Shown: positions 15,492 through 23,108 of the stretch, in pieces
How positions within the stretch are numbered: the stretch's first letter is position 1
Layout of the letters: every line of letters starts with the position of its first letter
Origin: JBHENC01 sp051000345
GTDB taxonomy: Bacteria; Acidobacteriota; Blastocatellia; Pyrinomonadales; Pyrinomonadaceae
Direction of reading: 5' to 3'
NCBI GenBank assembly: GCA_051000345.1
Contig: JBPCOJ010000039.1
Coordinates: forward strand, 1-36,717
DNA: 36,717 nucleotides
Notes under the pieces: generated by a model
The model's input: only the letters and a program-made list of their open reading frames with translations
Database searches by the model: none
What the model was told of the DNA's origin: nothing
Position numbers and translations under genes: made by a program

Positions 15492-15863
15492 ATGCAACAC
15501 TCCGAAGGATTCCTAAAATTAGCCGAAGACGCCCGCCGCCGCATACACGAAATCACCGTCCACGAAGCACGCGAAAAGCTCCTTTCATCCGACGAAACGG
15601 CGCGCCTGATAGATGTCCGCGAAGACCACGAATGGACACAAGGCCACGCGGCAGGCGCACAGCACATGGGACGCGGCATCATCGAACGCGACATCGAAAA
15701 ACTCGTGCCCGACAAGAACGCCCGACTCATACTCTACTGCGGCGGCGGTTATCGCTCCGCCTTAGCCTGCGACAATCTACAACGCATGGGCTACACCAAT
15801 GTCCACTCAATGGCGGGCGGCTGGAAAGCGTGGAAGGCGGCAGAGTTGCCGATTGAAGAGTAG
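15492..15863 (+). CDS. Rhodanese-domain sulfurtransferase
   Basis: A single-domain rhodanese of 123 residues. It shows RLIDVREDHEWTQGHAAGA near the middle, the active-site loop CGGGYRSAL with the catalytic cysteine after ILY, and the C-terminal SMAGGWKAWKAA. Such proteins carry a persulfide and hand sulfur to acceptors. The substrate is unknown. It begins divergently from lpdA, possibly from a shared promoter region, and is followed by the ATPase cassette after a 97-base gap. A sulfur-donor link to the lipoate/Fe-S genes in this window is possible but only suggested by proximity. Confidence 0.88.
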   Translation: MQHSEGFLKLAEDARRRIHEITVHEAREKLLSSDETARLIDVREDHEWTQGHAAGAQHMGRGIIERDIEKLVPDKNARLILYCGGGYRSALACDNLQRMGYTNVHSMAGGWKAWKAAELPIEE

Positions 15864-15960
15864 ATGAGATTCATCTGCGAGAAATTCTGAGATATAGTGT
15901 CATGAACATATTGAGTGCCTCGTGCCGGATAGCTTTCGCGCATATCTTAAAGGAAACCGA

Positions 15961-17265
15961 ATGTTCTTAAAAAAGCTGGTCGTACATAATTACAAGTCCC
16001 TGCGTCACATAACATTTTGCCCCTCGCCGCTTGCGGTCTTAATCGGGCCGAATGCGTCAGGCAAATCCAACTTCGCGGATTCGATTCACTTTTTGTCGGA
16101 AGTGTATAGCCAAGGGTTAGAAGTTGCCATAGCAAGGAAAGGTGGTTACGAGAACATTGCCTTTCGGAAACAGCGTAGGTCTAAAGCCCCGATTAATTTT
16201 GAAATAGTTCTTGAGAGTAGCGGCAGTGAACGCAAAATTAGACAATCCCTCTTTTTAAGAGAGTTAAGAACTCTCCGAGAATTCAACTTCAGGTTTGAGC
16301 ATAGATTCTCGATTATGGCAGTAGGTTCAGATATTAAGGCAGCATTTAAGGTTAAGGAAGAAGTTCTTCGTATTTGTATTGCAACTGAAAGCAACGCAAA
16401 TGACTCAAGCTTCACCGAGCAGGTAAAAATCTCAAGGAGCGCAAATGGTAAAATAAAGGTCGATGTGGATAAGGGAAGTTTGCTTTACAAGATGTTCAAC
16501 CATCTCGAAAAGAGGTATGAAGATTTCACTTCCACCGAAAACTTTATTCTTGGAGAACAGGACTTAATGATAAACAACCTTCTCTTCAGGAATTCTCTTA
16601 TCTCAGCGTTCACGTCTGCAATCTCCAGCTTTGAAGTTTATCAACTCTCTACTAACTTATCTCGCGCGCCCGGAGTTCCGACGCCGAATCCGAAACTTGC
16701 GACGACGGGCGAAAATCTGCCCGCGTTGGTTGATTGGCTGCAACGCGCACATCCCAAAGAATGGGAAATCGTTATGTCTGGAATGCGGGACATTCTGGTA
16801 GGTTTGACGGATATATCAGTCGAGTATCTGCATACAAAGACGCTCGGCGTCTTCTTCCGGGAGGAAGGTGTCGGCAATACTTGGAGCGCGGATGATGTGT
16901 CGGATGGAACGATTCATTCGCTGGCGTTGCTGGTTGCTTCCGTTGATCCGCGAAGCGCCCTGTTGGTAGTTGAAGAACCTGAAAACTCCGTACATCCTTG
17001 GATTATTCGAGTCATCATGGAGCGACTGCGAAAGGTAAGCGTATTGAAGAACGTAGTTGTAACTTCGCACTCGCCCGTACTAATAAATTTATTAAAGCCT
17101 GAAGAAGTTTGGATCATCTTCAGGGACAAAGGAGAAACTAAACTTCAAAGGTTGGTTGATTTAGACCCTTCGGTGAAGGAAAGTTGGGAGAATGGAGATT
17201 ATAGATTGTCGGAGTTTCTGGATTCTGGTTCTATCTCACAGGCCGTTCCGGGAGGTGTCTTTTGA
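15961..17265 (+). CDS. AAA/OLD-like ATPase (AAA_21 type), probable defence cassette component
   Basis: A 434-residue ABC/SMC-class ATPase. It has Walker A GPNASGKS at 29-36, a DVSDGT motif equivalent to the LSDGT signature, Walker B LLVVEEPE (334-341) followed by NSVHP, and the switch His370 in VVTSHSP. The start at ATG 15961 (MFLKKLVVHNYKSL) follows AAAGGA and gives the canonical N-terminus of RecF/OLD-like proteins; the frame opens 13 codons earlier without support. It has no Toprim domain of its own; the next gene supplies one. Base composition is clearly AT-richer than the flanking genes, especially 16150-16650, which suggests horizontal acquisition. The ATPase ends in TTGA overlapping the DUF4276 start. 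Confidence 0.87.
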   Translation: MFLKKLVVHNYKSLRHITFCPSPLAVLIGPNASGKSNFADSIHFLSEVYSQGLEVAIARKGGYENIAFRKQRRSKAPINFEIVLESSGSERKIRQSLFLRELRTLREFNFRFEHRFSIMAVGSDIKAAFKVKEEVLRICIATESNANDSSFTEQVKISRSANGKIKVDVDKGSLLYKMFNHLEKRYEDFTSTENFILGEQDLMINNLLFRNSLISAFTSAISSFEVYQLSTNLSRAPGVPTPNPKLATTGENLPALVDWLQRAHPKEWEIVMSGMRDILVGLTDISVEYLHTKTLGVFFREEGVGNTWSADDVSDGTIHSLALLVASVDPRSALLVVEEPENSVHPWIIRVIMERLRKVSVLKNVVVTSHSPVLINLLKPEEVWIIFRDKGETKLQRLVDLDPSVKESWENGDYRLSEFLDSGSISQAVPGGVF

Positions 17266-17876
17266 GAATTGGCATAATTGTTGACGGTGATGCGGAATCT
17301 CAAGCCTTAAAATTACTCACACGCCGCATTGAAATTCCTGAAATAGTATTGCTCGATCCGATCTACTCAAACATGCAACCTAAAAGCACGCCCGCCCAGA
17401 TAGCGAGGTCTGCGAAAGCGCAAGTCAGTGTGCTTGTTAATGCGAGAAAAGCAGACGCTATTATCGTTCTAATAGACAGAGAAGATAGAAGTGATTGCCC
17501 CCCTGCATTTGCAAAAGCGATAGAGCGCGCTTTCAAGAATCTAGACTGTCCAAACGTGAAGGTCGCCGTCAAAGACAAAAAGTTTGAGAATTGGCTGGTT
17601 TCAGACGTGACAGTTTTCCGACACTTTGCCGCGCGTTATAGAGTTACAGGAGCTTTTAGAAATCGCGTTGCTCCGAACAAAGCTGATTCAATCCGAGATG
17701 CAGAGGAGTTGCTTAATCAAATTTGCATTAAAGATCAGTACCATAAAAGAAGAGACGCGGCGAAGATAACCGATGCTCAAGCGGTTTTGGAAATTGCTAA
17801 AAACTCCCGGTCTTTTCGTAAGTTCCTCAATTTAATAGAGCATGACAAGTATCTCAATCAAAGTAAAAGACCTTAA
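17262..17876 (+). CDS. DUF4276-like (Toprim-type) protein, partner of the upstream ATPase
   Basis: A 204-residue protein. The N-terminal IGIIVDGDAESQALKLL corresponds to the Toprim-like VEGxTE motif of DUF4276, although the usual glutamate is Asp here. ADAIIVLIDREDRSDCP, about residues 64-80, fits the acidic D-x-D/E motif of the fold. A later block, VAVKDKKFENWLVSD, is also typical of the family (recalled). The start is TTG at 17262, 6 bases after GGAGG (17251-17255); it overlaps the ATPase stop (TTGA), so the two are translationally coupled. Together they look like a split OLD-type nuclease, comparable in layout to AbiL or RloA-RloB. Nuclease activity is inferred, not shown. Confidence 0.75.
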   Translation: MRIGIIVDGDAESQALKLLTRRIEIPEIVLLDPIYSNMQPKSTPAQIARSAKAQVSVLVNARKADAIIVLIDREDRSDCPPAFAKAIERAFKNLDCPNVKVAVKDKKFENWLVSDVTVFRHFAARYRVTGAFRNRVAPNKADSIRDAEELLNQICIKDQYHKRRDAAKITDAQAVLEIAKNSRSFRKFLNLIEHDKYLNQSKRP

Positions 17877-17887
17877 TTAGAGCACAC

Positions 17888-17915
17888 AATGGCAGCGGAT
17901 TCGTTCGCTGCCATT
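17888..17915 (+). terminator. Probable terminator after the ATPase/DUF4276 cassette
   Basis: Perfect 10-bp inverted repeat (17888-17897 and 17906-17915) with an 8-nt loop, 12 bases after the DUF4276 stop. The following CGCGTTT is only a weak T-tract, so termination strength is uncertain. Confidence 0.6.
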
Positions 17916-17987
17916 CGCGTTTAGGCGTGGTGTATAATTCAAGCACATTTAATCCAAAACAATTGACGATGATGTTAGTGGAGAGTT

Positions 17988-18176
17988 ATGAGCACTGCAA
18001 AAGAAGAAGTTGAATCGTTGTTGGATAAGCTGCCGGATGATTGTTCGCTGGAGGACATTCAATATCATCTGTATGTGATTGAAAAAGTGCGGCATGGATT
18101 GGAAACGGCGGATGCAAAAGGGACTGTCACGCAGGAAGAAGCCGAAGGGCAGTTGAGCAAATGGCTTACGAAGTAG
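17988..18176 (+). CDS. Orphan antitoxin-like protein of a RelE/ParE-type pair
   Basis: A 62-residue acidic helical protein with LLDKLPDDCSLEDIQYHLYVIEKV and a C-terminal QEEAEGQLSKWL. This layout matches small antitoxins often found directly upstream of RelE/ParE toxins (recalled family). GGAGAG lies just before the ATG, and a TATAAT at 17933-17938 could be its -10 box. The expected partner gene begins inside its 3' end (ATG at 18161) but stops after 11 codons. The gene is therefore an antitoxin that has lost its toxin. It may still autoregulate or counter related toxins elsewhere; that is speculation. Confidence 0.72.
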   Translation: MSTAKEEVESLLDKLPDDCSLEDIQYHLYVIEKVRHGLETADAKGTVTQEEAEGQLSKWLTK

Positions 18177-18196
18177 TCTGGGACGCGCAATTTTAA
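18161..18196 (+). pseudogene. Toxin gene relic (RelE/ParE-type start, 11 codons)
   Basis: An ATG overlapping the antitoxin 3' end by 16 bases opens a frame reading MAYEVVWDAQF, then TAA. The first residues resemble the conserved start of RelE/ParE-family toxins (MxYEVVW...), and the overlap is the usual coupling in such operons. The rest of a roughly 90-codon toxin is missing; the fumarase leader begins directly after. I interpret it as a deletion remnant, with fair confidence because of its exact position. Confidence 0.5.
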
Positions 18197-18228
18197 GTTT
18201 ACTTTTAACCGACAAAGGATGATTTCAG

Positions 18229-19656
18229 GTGATGGCTAAGGATGCGGTGGAGCGAAAGCAGGCGGGTATGATGGGCTTTGTACGTAAGGAAACGGATTCG
18301 ATGGGGGCGATAGATGTTCCGGCGGATCGGTATTACGGGGCGCAGACGGAGCGTTCGCTGAAGCATTTTAATATCGGGTTCGATGTGATGCCGCGCGAGA
18401 TGATTCGCGCTCTCGGCACGCTCAAAAAGGCTGCCGCGCTTGTTAATGAGGAACTCGGCAAGCTTTCGCCAGACAAGGCGAAGTTGATTGCGCAGGCCGC
18501 CGATGAAGTGATTGAAGGAAAGTTGGACGAGCATTTTCCTTTGCGCGTGTGGCAGACGGGAAGCGGCACGCAGACGAACATGAACGCCAACGAAGTCATC
18601 TCTAATCGCGCGATTGAAATTGCGAATGGTGTGATGGGCAGCAAAAAGCCTGTGCATCCGAACGACGATGTGAACTTGTCGCAGTCGTCGAACGATACGT
18701 TTCCGACGGCGATGCACATTGCCGCCGCCGAAGAGTTGAATAAACTCATCCCGGAAGTTCAAAGATTGCATGACGCGATTGATGCAAAGGCGCAAGAGTT
18801 TGCGGACGTGGTGAAGATCGGGCGCACGCATTTGCAGGACGCGACGCCTCTCACGGTCGGGCAGGAAATGGGCGGGTGGGCGAGTTTGATTGAGCGCGAT
18901 GTGGAGAGATTAAATCTTGTGCTGCCCGGATTGTATGAATTGGCGATTGGCGGCACGGCGGTTGGCACGGGGCTAAACTCGCACCCGGAATTCGGCGAGC
19001 GCGCGGCGAAGAAGATCGCGGAGTTGACGGGCTTGCCTTTCAAGTCGCACCCGAACAAATTCGCGGCGCTTTCGGCGCATGACGAAATGGTGTTTGCGAG
19101 CGGCGCTTTGAAGACTCTCGCCGGTAGCTTGATGAAGATTGCGAACGACATACGCTGGCTTGCTTCGGGGCCGCGCGCGGGCTTCTGTGAACTCGTGTTG
19201 CCGGAGAACGAACCCGGTTCTTCGATCATGCCGGGCAAAGTCAATCCGACGCAATCGGAAGCGATGACGATGGTCGCCGTGCAAGTCTTCGGCAACGACG
19301 CGGCGATTGGCTTCGCAGGCTCGCAGGGCAATTTCGAGTTGAACGTCTTTAATCCTGTGATGATTCACAATCTGCTGCACTCGATTCGTCTCCTGAAGGA
19401 CGCCTGTCACGGCTTCGTTGATTACTGCGTCGCGGGCATCGAACTCAACCGCGCGAAAATCGACGAGCACTTGCAGAACTCACTGATGCTGGTGACGGCC
19501 TTGAACCCGCACATCGGCTACGACAACGCCGCGCGGATTGCGAAGAACGCGCACAAGAAAGGCACGTCTTTGCGCGAGTCGGCGATTGAGTTGGGCATAC
19601 TGACGGGCGAGCAATTCGATGAGTACGTCAAACCGGAAGAGATGACGCATCCATAG
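18229..19656 (+). CDS. fumC: Fumarate hydratase class II
   Basis: Reversible hydration of fumarate to malate in the citric acid cycle. The 475-residue protein has GSGTQTNMNANEVISNRA, HPNDDVNLSQSSNDTFPTAMH and the superfamily signature GSSIMPGKVN at 330-339, all class II fumarase features. FumC is Fe-S independent, which is notable in a region rich in Fe-S genes. The start may be GTG 18229 or the adjacent ATG 18232; an internal start at MGFVRKETDSMG would trim about 14 residues and cannot be excluded. AAAGGA lies at 18214-18219. It stands in the accessory pocket with toxin-antitoxin relics on both sides. Confidence 0.96.
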   Translation: MMAKDAVERKQAGMMGFVRKETDSMGAIDVPADRYYGAQTERSLKHFNIGFDVMPREMIRALGTLKKAAALVNEELGKLSPDKAKLIAQAADEVIEGKLDEHFPLRVWQTGSGTQTNMNANEVISNRAIEIANGVMGSKKPVHPNDDVNLSQSSNDTFPTAMHIAAAEELNKLIPEVQRLHDAIDAKAQEFADVVKIGRTHLQDATPLTVGQEMGGWASLIERDVERLNLVLPGLYELAIGGTAVGTGLNSHPEFGERAAKKIAELTGLPFKSHPNKFAALSAHDEMVFASGALKTLAGSLMKIANDIRWLASGPRAGFCELVLPENEPGSSIMPGKVNPTQSEAMTMVAVQVFGNDAAIGFAGSQGNFELNVFNPVMIHNLLHSIRLLKDACHGFVDYCVAGIELNRAKIDEHLQNSLMLVTALNPHIGYDNAARIAKNAHKKGTSLRESAIELGILTGEQFDEYVKPEEMTHP

Positions 19657-19689
19657 TTGATTTGGAGAACGTAACAGGGCGCACAGAAC

Positions 19690-19863
19690 ATGCTTAAACA
19701 AGTGCTTCCTGATGATTTCGCTGCCGAAGAAAAATGGGACGATGTGTTTGCGAAGTCGCAGGACAAGCTTGCGCTGCTTGCCGATGAAGCATGAGCCGAG
19801 CATCAAAGCGGGAAAACGAAAGCACTTGAAGAAATCTTGGACGAACCTTCCTCCGGCGTTTAA
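19690..19863 (+). pseudogene. Broken antitoxin-like gene with an in-frame TGA
   Basis: The frame from ATG 19690 reads MLKQVLPDDFAAEEKWDDVF, then SQDKLALLADEA, TGA (19792-19794), and then continues in the same frame with AEHQSGKTKALEEILDEP to TAA at 19861. The whole resembles small antitoxin-like proteins with the pattern WDxLFAxSQDxLAxLADEALAEHxxGKT (recalled). Where a Leu codon is expected, this copy has TGA, so a single nonsense change has split the gene. No intact toxin follows. The leftover 34-codon product is unlikely to be functional. Confidence 0.6.
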
Positions 19864-19897
19864 CGAACGCATCTTGCAGATAATCTCTCGCATCTAA

Positions 19898-20059
19898 ATT
19901 ATTGCTTCGCGCATCTGCGAGAAGCTGAAAGTGTCGCCGGTGTTTGACGGCTTGCGCTTCGTTTCGCGGAGCGGGTATATTGCCGGGTTTGGCATGAGCA
20001 CTCGCGCCGCGCAGGTTGCGGCCTGTGCGTGTAAGGAAGCGCTGGAGGAGAAAAGATGA
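19898..20059 (+). other. Unassigned open stretch without a start, ending on the nadA start
   Basis: In one frame there are 53 sense codons from the TAA at 19895-19897 to a TGA at 20057-20059, which overlaps the nadA ATG (ATGA). The translation, including FVSRSGYIAGFG and AAQVAACACKEALEEKR, has protein-like composition but no good start codon at its beginning. It may be the remnant of a gene that once preceded nadA, or chance. I do not recognise it. A strong SD for nadA (GGAGGAG) lies within it. Confidence 0.3.
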
Positions 20060-21165
20060 CGACTGCCACTTTGATGAATGTTCCTGTGCTGGAAGATTAC
20101 TTTTGGGTGTCGGATGCGGAGTTGCACCAGCGTATCGAGGCGGCGCGTGCGGAACTCGGCAAGCGCGTGGTTATCTTGGGTCATCATTACCAGCGGGATG
20201 ACGTGATTTGCCATGCTGATTTGACGGGCGATTCGTTTAAGTTGTCGAAGATGGCCGCCGAAAGGCCGGAAGCGGAGTTCATCGTTTTCTGCGGCGTGCA
20301 TTTTATGGCGGAGTCTGCGGACGTTCTTTCTGCGCCGAATCAGAGAGTGATTTTGCCGGACTTGGGCGCGGGCTGTTCGATGGCGGACATGGCTTCGGCG
20401 GAGCAGGTGGAAGACGCTTGGGAGCAGTTGGAAGCAATCGGCGTCATCGGTGATTACCGCGTGAAGCCGATCACGTATATGAATTCGACGGCGGCGATCA
20501 AGGCGTTTTGCGGCAAGCACGACGGGATTGTTTGCACATCATCGAATGCCGTGCCGCTCTTTGATAAATGTTTGAAGGAAGCGGACAAGTTGTTTTTCTT
20601 TCCAGATCAACATCTTGGGCGCAATACGGGCGTGAAGTTCGGCATCGCTTTAGATGAAATGGTGGTGTGGGACCCGTTCAAAGAACTTGGCGGGAACACG
20701 GAAGAAGAGTTGAGAAAAGCGCGCCTGATTTTATGGAAGGGGCATTGCTCCGTGCATGGGCGTTTCAAGGCGTGGCATGTCGAGCAGATGCGCAGGGAAG
20801 TTCCGGGCATTCAAGTGCTGGTACATCCTGAATGCGTTTACGAGGTTGTGCAGACGAGCGATTTTGCAGGTTCGACGGAGTTTATTATCAAGACGATAGA
20901 GGCTGCGCCGTCCGGCTCGAAGTGGGCGATAGGCACGGAAGTAAATCTCGTTCATCGCTTAAAGGAACAATTTCCAGACAAGCATATTCAATTGCTCGCT
21001 CCCGATCTGTGTATGTGCGCGACGATGTATCGCATTGCGCCGCAGAATCTCGCGTGGACATTGGAATCGCTGCTGGCGGGCGAAGTGGTCAATCAAATCA
21101 CAGTGCCGGAAGAAACCGCTCGCTTGGCGCGCGTGGCGCTCGACCGGATGCTGGCGGTTACATAA
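20056..21165 (+). CDS. nadA: Quinolinate synthase
   Basis: NadA condenses iminoaspartate with dihydroxyacetone phosphate to quinolinate in NAD biosynthesis and needs a [4Fe-4S] cluster. At 369 residues it shows the N-terminal LGHHYQRDDV, Cys107 in LGAGCSMAD, HPEC (Cys260) and the C-terminal LCMCATM (Cys319/Cys321), the expected cluster ligand regions, plus MNSTAAIKA and TSSNAV. A GGAGGAG sequence precedes the ATG. No nadB or nadC is seen next to it. It is followed by a small ferredoxin gene 25 bases downstream, probably on the same transcript. Confidence 0.96.
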   Translation: MTTATLMNVPVLEDYFWVSDAELHQRIEAARAELGKRVVILGHHYQRDDVICHADLTGDSFKLSKMAAERPEAEFIVFCGVHFMAESADVLSAPNQRVILPDLGAGCSMADMASAEQVEDAWEQLEAIGVIGDYRVKPITYMNSTAAIKAFCGKHDGIVCTSSNAVPLFDKCLKEADKLFFFPDQHLGRNTGVKFGIALDEMVVWDPFKELGGNTEEELRKARLILWKGHCSVHGRFKAWHVEQMRREVPGIQVLVHPECVYEVVQTSDFAGSTEFIIKTIEAAPSGSKWAIGTEVNLVHRLKEQFPDKHIQLLAPDLCMCATMYRIAPQNLAWTLESLLAGEVVNQITVPEETARLARVALDRMLAVT

Positions 21166-21190
21166 TTGGTTTTGAGGAGGAAGTCAGACG

Positions 21191-21421
21191 GTGGCTGATG
21201 CGACGGAAAAGGTGGGCGAGAACGCGCCCGGCACGTATTACGTTGACGAGCAGTGCATTGATTGCGATGTTTGCCGCGACACTGCGCCGGATAATTTTAC
21301 GCGCTCGGACGATAACGGTTACTCGTTTGTTTACAAGCAGCCGGGAACCGATGATGAGCGCGAACTGTGCGAGGAAGCGCTCACGTCATGCCCTGTCGAA
21401 GCCATCGGCAACGACGGTTGA
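21191..21421 (+). CDS. Single-cluster [4Fe-4S] ferredoxin
   Basis: A 76-residue acidic ferredoxin with CxxCxxC at Cys22, Cys25, Cys28 and a distal Cys67 followed by Pro, consistent with one [4Fe-4S] cluster. A further Cys60 could form a disulfide, as in some single-cluster ferredoxins. It starts with GTG at 21191, 10 bases after GAGGAGG. It is encoded directly behind nadA and could deliver electrons for a redox step, but the partner is unknown. It ends at a hairpin that separates it from the convergent Rieske gene. Confidence 0.9.
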   Translation: MADATEKVGENAPGTYYVDEQCIDCDVCRDTAPDNFTRSDDNGYSFVYKQPGTDDERELCEEALTSCPVEAIGNDG

Positions 21422-21454
21422 ACGGGCGCGCATTCCGGCAGTTTATAAAAAGCA

Positions 21455-21495
21455 AGGCCGCACGCGAATCCTCTTTTAGGAAATGCGTGTGGCCT
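21455..21495. terminator. Probable bidirectional terminator between ferredoxin and Rieske genes
   Basis: An 11-bp inverted repeat (21455-21465 and 21485-21495) with one G-U pair and a loop of 19 bases. T-rich sequence follows on the plus strand (GAATCTTTT), and A-rich sequence precedes it. Confidence 0.65.
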
Positions 21496-21552
21496 GAATC
21501 TTTTGGCGTTGGTTTGCGTGCGCGTGTTGTTCGGCGCAGTGCGGAGGCAGTC

Positions 21553-21906
21553 TTAAACGATGATTTTGATTTCGCCGTCTTCGATTACGACATCGTATGT
21601 TTCAATCGCCGCGTTGTTTGTCAGGCACTGGCCTGTGCGAACATCGAAGCGCCAGTTGTGCCAGTGGCATTCGATGATGTGATCGCATAGATGACCGTCG
21701 GCGAGCGGCGTGCCTTTGTGCGGGCAAAAATTTTCGGTGGCGTAGAATTGTCCTTCGACGTTGTATAAGGCCAACTCTTTGCCGCCCGGCAAATCAATTG
21801 TCGCGCAGAAGCCTTGCGGCACATCCTCTGCGCGCCCGACTGTGACGCGTGAGTTTTCGCGCACGGGCTTTTTGAGATTGGCATTGTGCGATTCGGTGGA
21901 TGGCAT
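21553..21906 (-). CDS. Rieske [2Fe-2S] ferredoxin-type protein
   Basis: A 117-residue soluble Rieske protein. The cluster ligands are Cys61 and His63 in FCPHKG and Cys80 and His83 in CHWHNW, with the linker DGHLCDHIIE between. The size and the FDVRTGQ-like strand match the small ferredoxin subunits of nitrite reductase and ring-hydroxylating dioxygenase systems; no partner oxygenase or reductase is nearby. I chose ATG 21904-21906 (MPSTESHNAN); the frame extends to 21957, adding 17 residues without family support. Divergent from the SIMPL-domain gene. Confidence 0.9.
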   Translation of the reverse strand: MPSTESHNANLKKPVRENSRVTVGRAEDVPQGFCATIDLPGGKELALYNVEGQFYATENFCPHKGTPLADGHLCDHIIECHWHNWRFDVRTGQCLTNNAAIETYDVVIEDGEIKIIV

Positions 21907-22053
21907 AACAATCCGAATCGTAACAAGAAATCCGTTCGTAGAACAAAGGCCGCGCAAGATGAAGCGCCCGCACGCGTTCTATTTATCGAAGGCGGCGCGC
22001 GTGAAAGCGGCTCGCGCTTCCTTGAAACATAAACGGAAATGGAGAGAAGAAAA

Positions 22054-22869
22054 ATGAAAAATAATTCTTTGAAGCTGTCCGGCGCGTTGGCTGCTGTTGC
22101 CATTGTGCTCGTGATGCTTTTTTCGACGGCGCAACTTCATGCCGCCGGACTTGCGAATGACGCGCAGGGAACAGACGCGAATCAAACGCAGAATGATGCG
22201 GCGCGCACAAGCAACAGCAAGCGTCCGATGCGTGTCATGGTGACGGGCGATGCGAGCGTGCAGGCGCAGCCGGACACGGCGATTCTCTCCATCTCCGTCG
22301 TCACGCAAAACCGCCGCGCGCTTGATGCTCAAATTGACAATGCCAACAAAAGCGACGCCGTGATTCGCGCACTGAAAGCGGCAGCGGGCGCGGGCGCGGA
22401 AATCAAAACGGGCGGCTACAATTTACAGCCGCAGCGTGTTTACAAAGAGAATCAGCCGCCGACGATTACAGGCTACGAAGCGCGCAACACTGTGACTGTG
22501 ACGCTCGCGGATTTAACGAAGGTCGGCGCGGTCATCGACGCCGCATCACAGGCGGGCGCAAACAACGTGGACGGCATCGCGTTCACACTGCGCAAAGACC
22601 GAGTGGCGCGTATGCAGGCGCTTACAGAAGCGACGCGTGAAGCGTTGGCTAAAGCACAGGCCATCGCGCTGGCGCTCGGCGCGCGTGTCGTGCGAGTAGT
22701 GGAAGTGCAGGAAGGCGGCGCAAATGTGCGTCCTCTTAATCAACTTGCCGAAGTGAGTGATGGAATCATGGCGCGAGCGCGTGTTAGCGCGCCGACGCCC
22801 GTTGAAGTCGGAACTTTGGACATCAGATCACAGGTACAGTTAATCGCGGAGATTGAAACCGCGCAGTAA
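22054..22869 (+). CDS. SIMPL-domain (DUF541) secreted protein
   Basis: A signal peptide (SLKLSGALAAVAIVLVMLFSTAQLHAA) is followed by an Asn/Ala/Thr linker and a SIMPL/DUF541 domain. The domain shows VTGDASVQAQPDTAILSISV, the GAGAEIKTGGYNLQPQ block, YEARNTVTV and the C-terminal VRVVEVQEGGANV. The domain is widespread in exported bacterial proteins; its function is poorly defined. The start ATG 22054 follows GGAGAGAAG; the frame opening at 22039 is five codons longer. It is probably periplasmic. The gene stands alone, with 239 bases before the next gene. Confidence 0.88.
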   Translation: MKNNSLKLSGALAAVAIVLVMLFSTAQLHAAGLANDAQGTDANQTQNDAARTSNSKRPMRVMVTGDASVQAQPDTAILSISVVTQNRRALDAQIDNANKSDAVIRALKAAAGAGAEIKTGGYNLQPQRVYKENQPPTITGYEARNTVTVTLADLTKVGAVIDAASQAGANNVDGIAFTLRKDRVARMQALTEATREALAKAQAIALALGARVVRVVEVQEGGANVRPLNQLAEVSDGIMARARVSAPTPVEVGTLDIRSQVQLIAEIETAQ

Positions 22870-22989
22870 GCACGCCGCCTTGACGATAAGCCTTGCGCCG
22901 CCTGCGTGCATTAGCTCGCGCGGCGCATTCGCTTTGTCTCCCGTGTCTTTCAGGTAAAAGGGCGTGCTGGCAATCTCGCGCAAAGCGAG

Positions 22990-22995
22990 TATAAT
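22990..22995 (+). promoter_or_regulatory. Candidate -10 box upstream of the CBS-domain gene
   Basis: A perfect TATAAT with only a weak -35 (TGGCAA, 16 bases upstream). The start site it predicts would leave a leader of about 105 bases containing a short AGCCGCC/GGCGGCT hairpin (23040-23077) before the CBS gene. Low certainty. Confidence 0.3.
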
Positions 22996-23108
22996 TTGCG
23001 TTAGATAATCACTGAAGCACAACAGACTGCGCAAAGGATTAGCCGCCCGTTAAAGCTCGCGCCGGACGATGGCGGCGGCTTTGTTTACCGGTATCACAAA
23101 AAAGATTT

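Noticed and set aside
19894..20520. A 208-codon minus-strand frame opposite nadA
   Set aside because: Mostly antisense to nadA with Arg/His-rich translation; no ribosome binding site or family resemblance.
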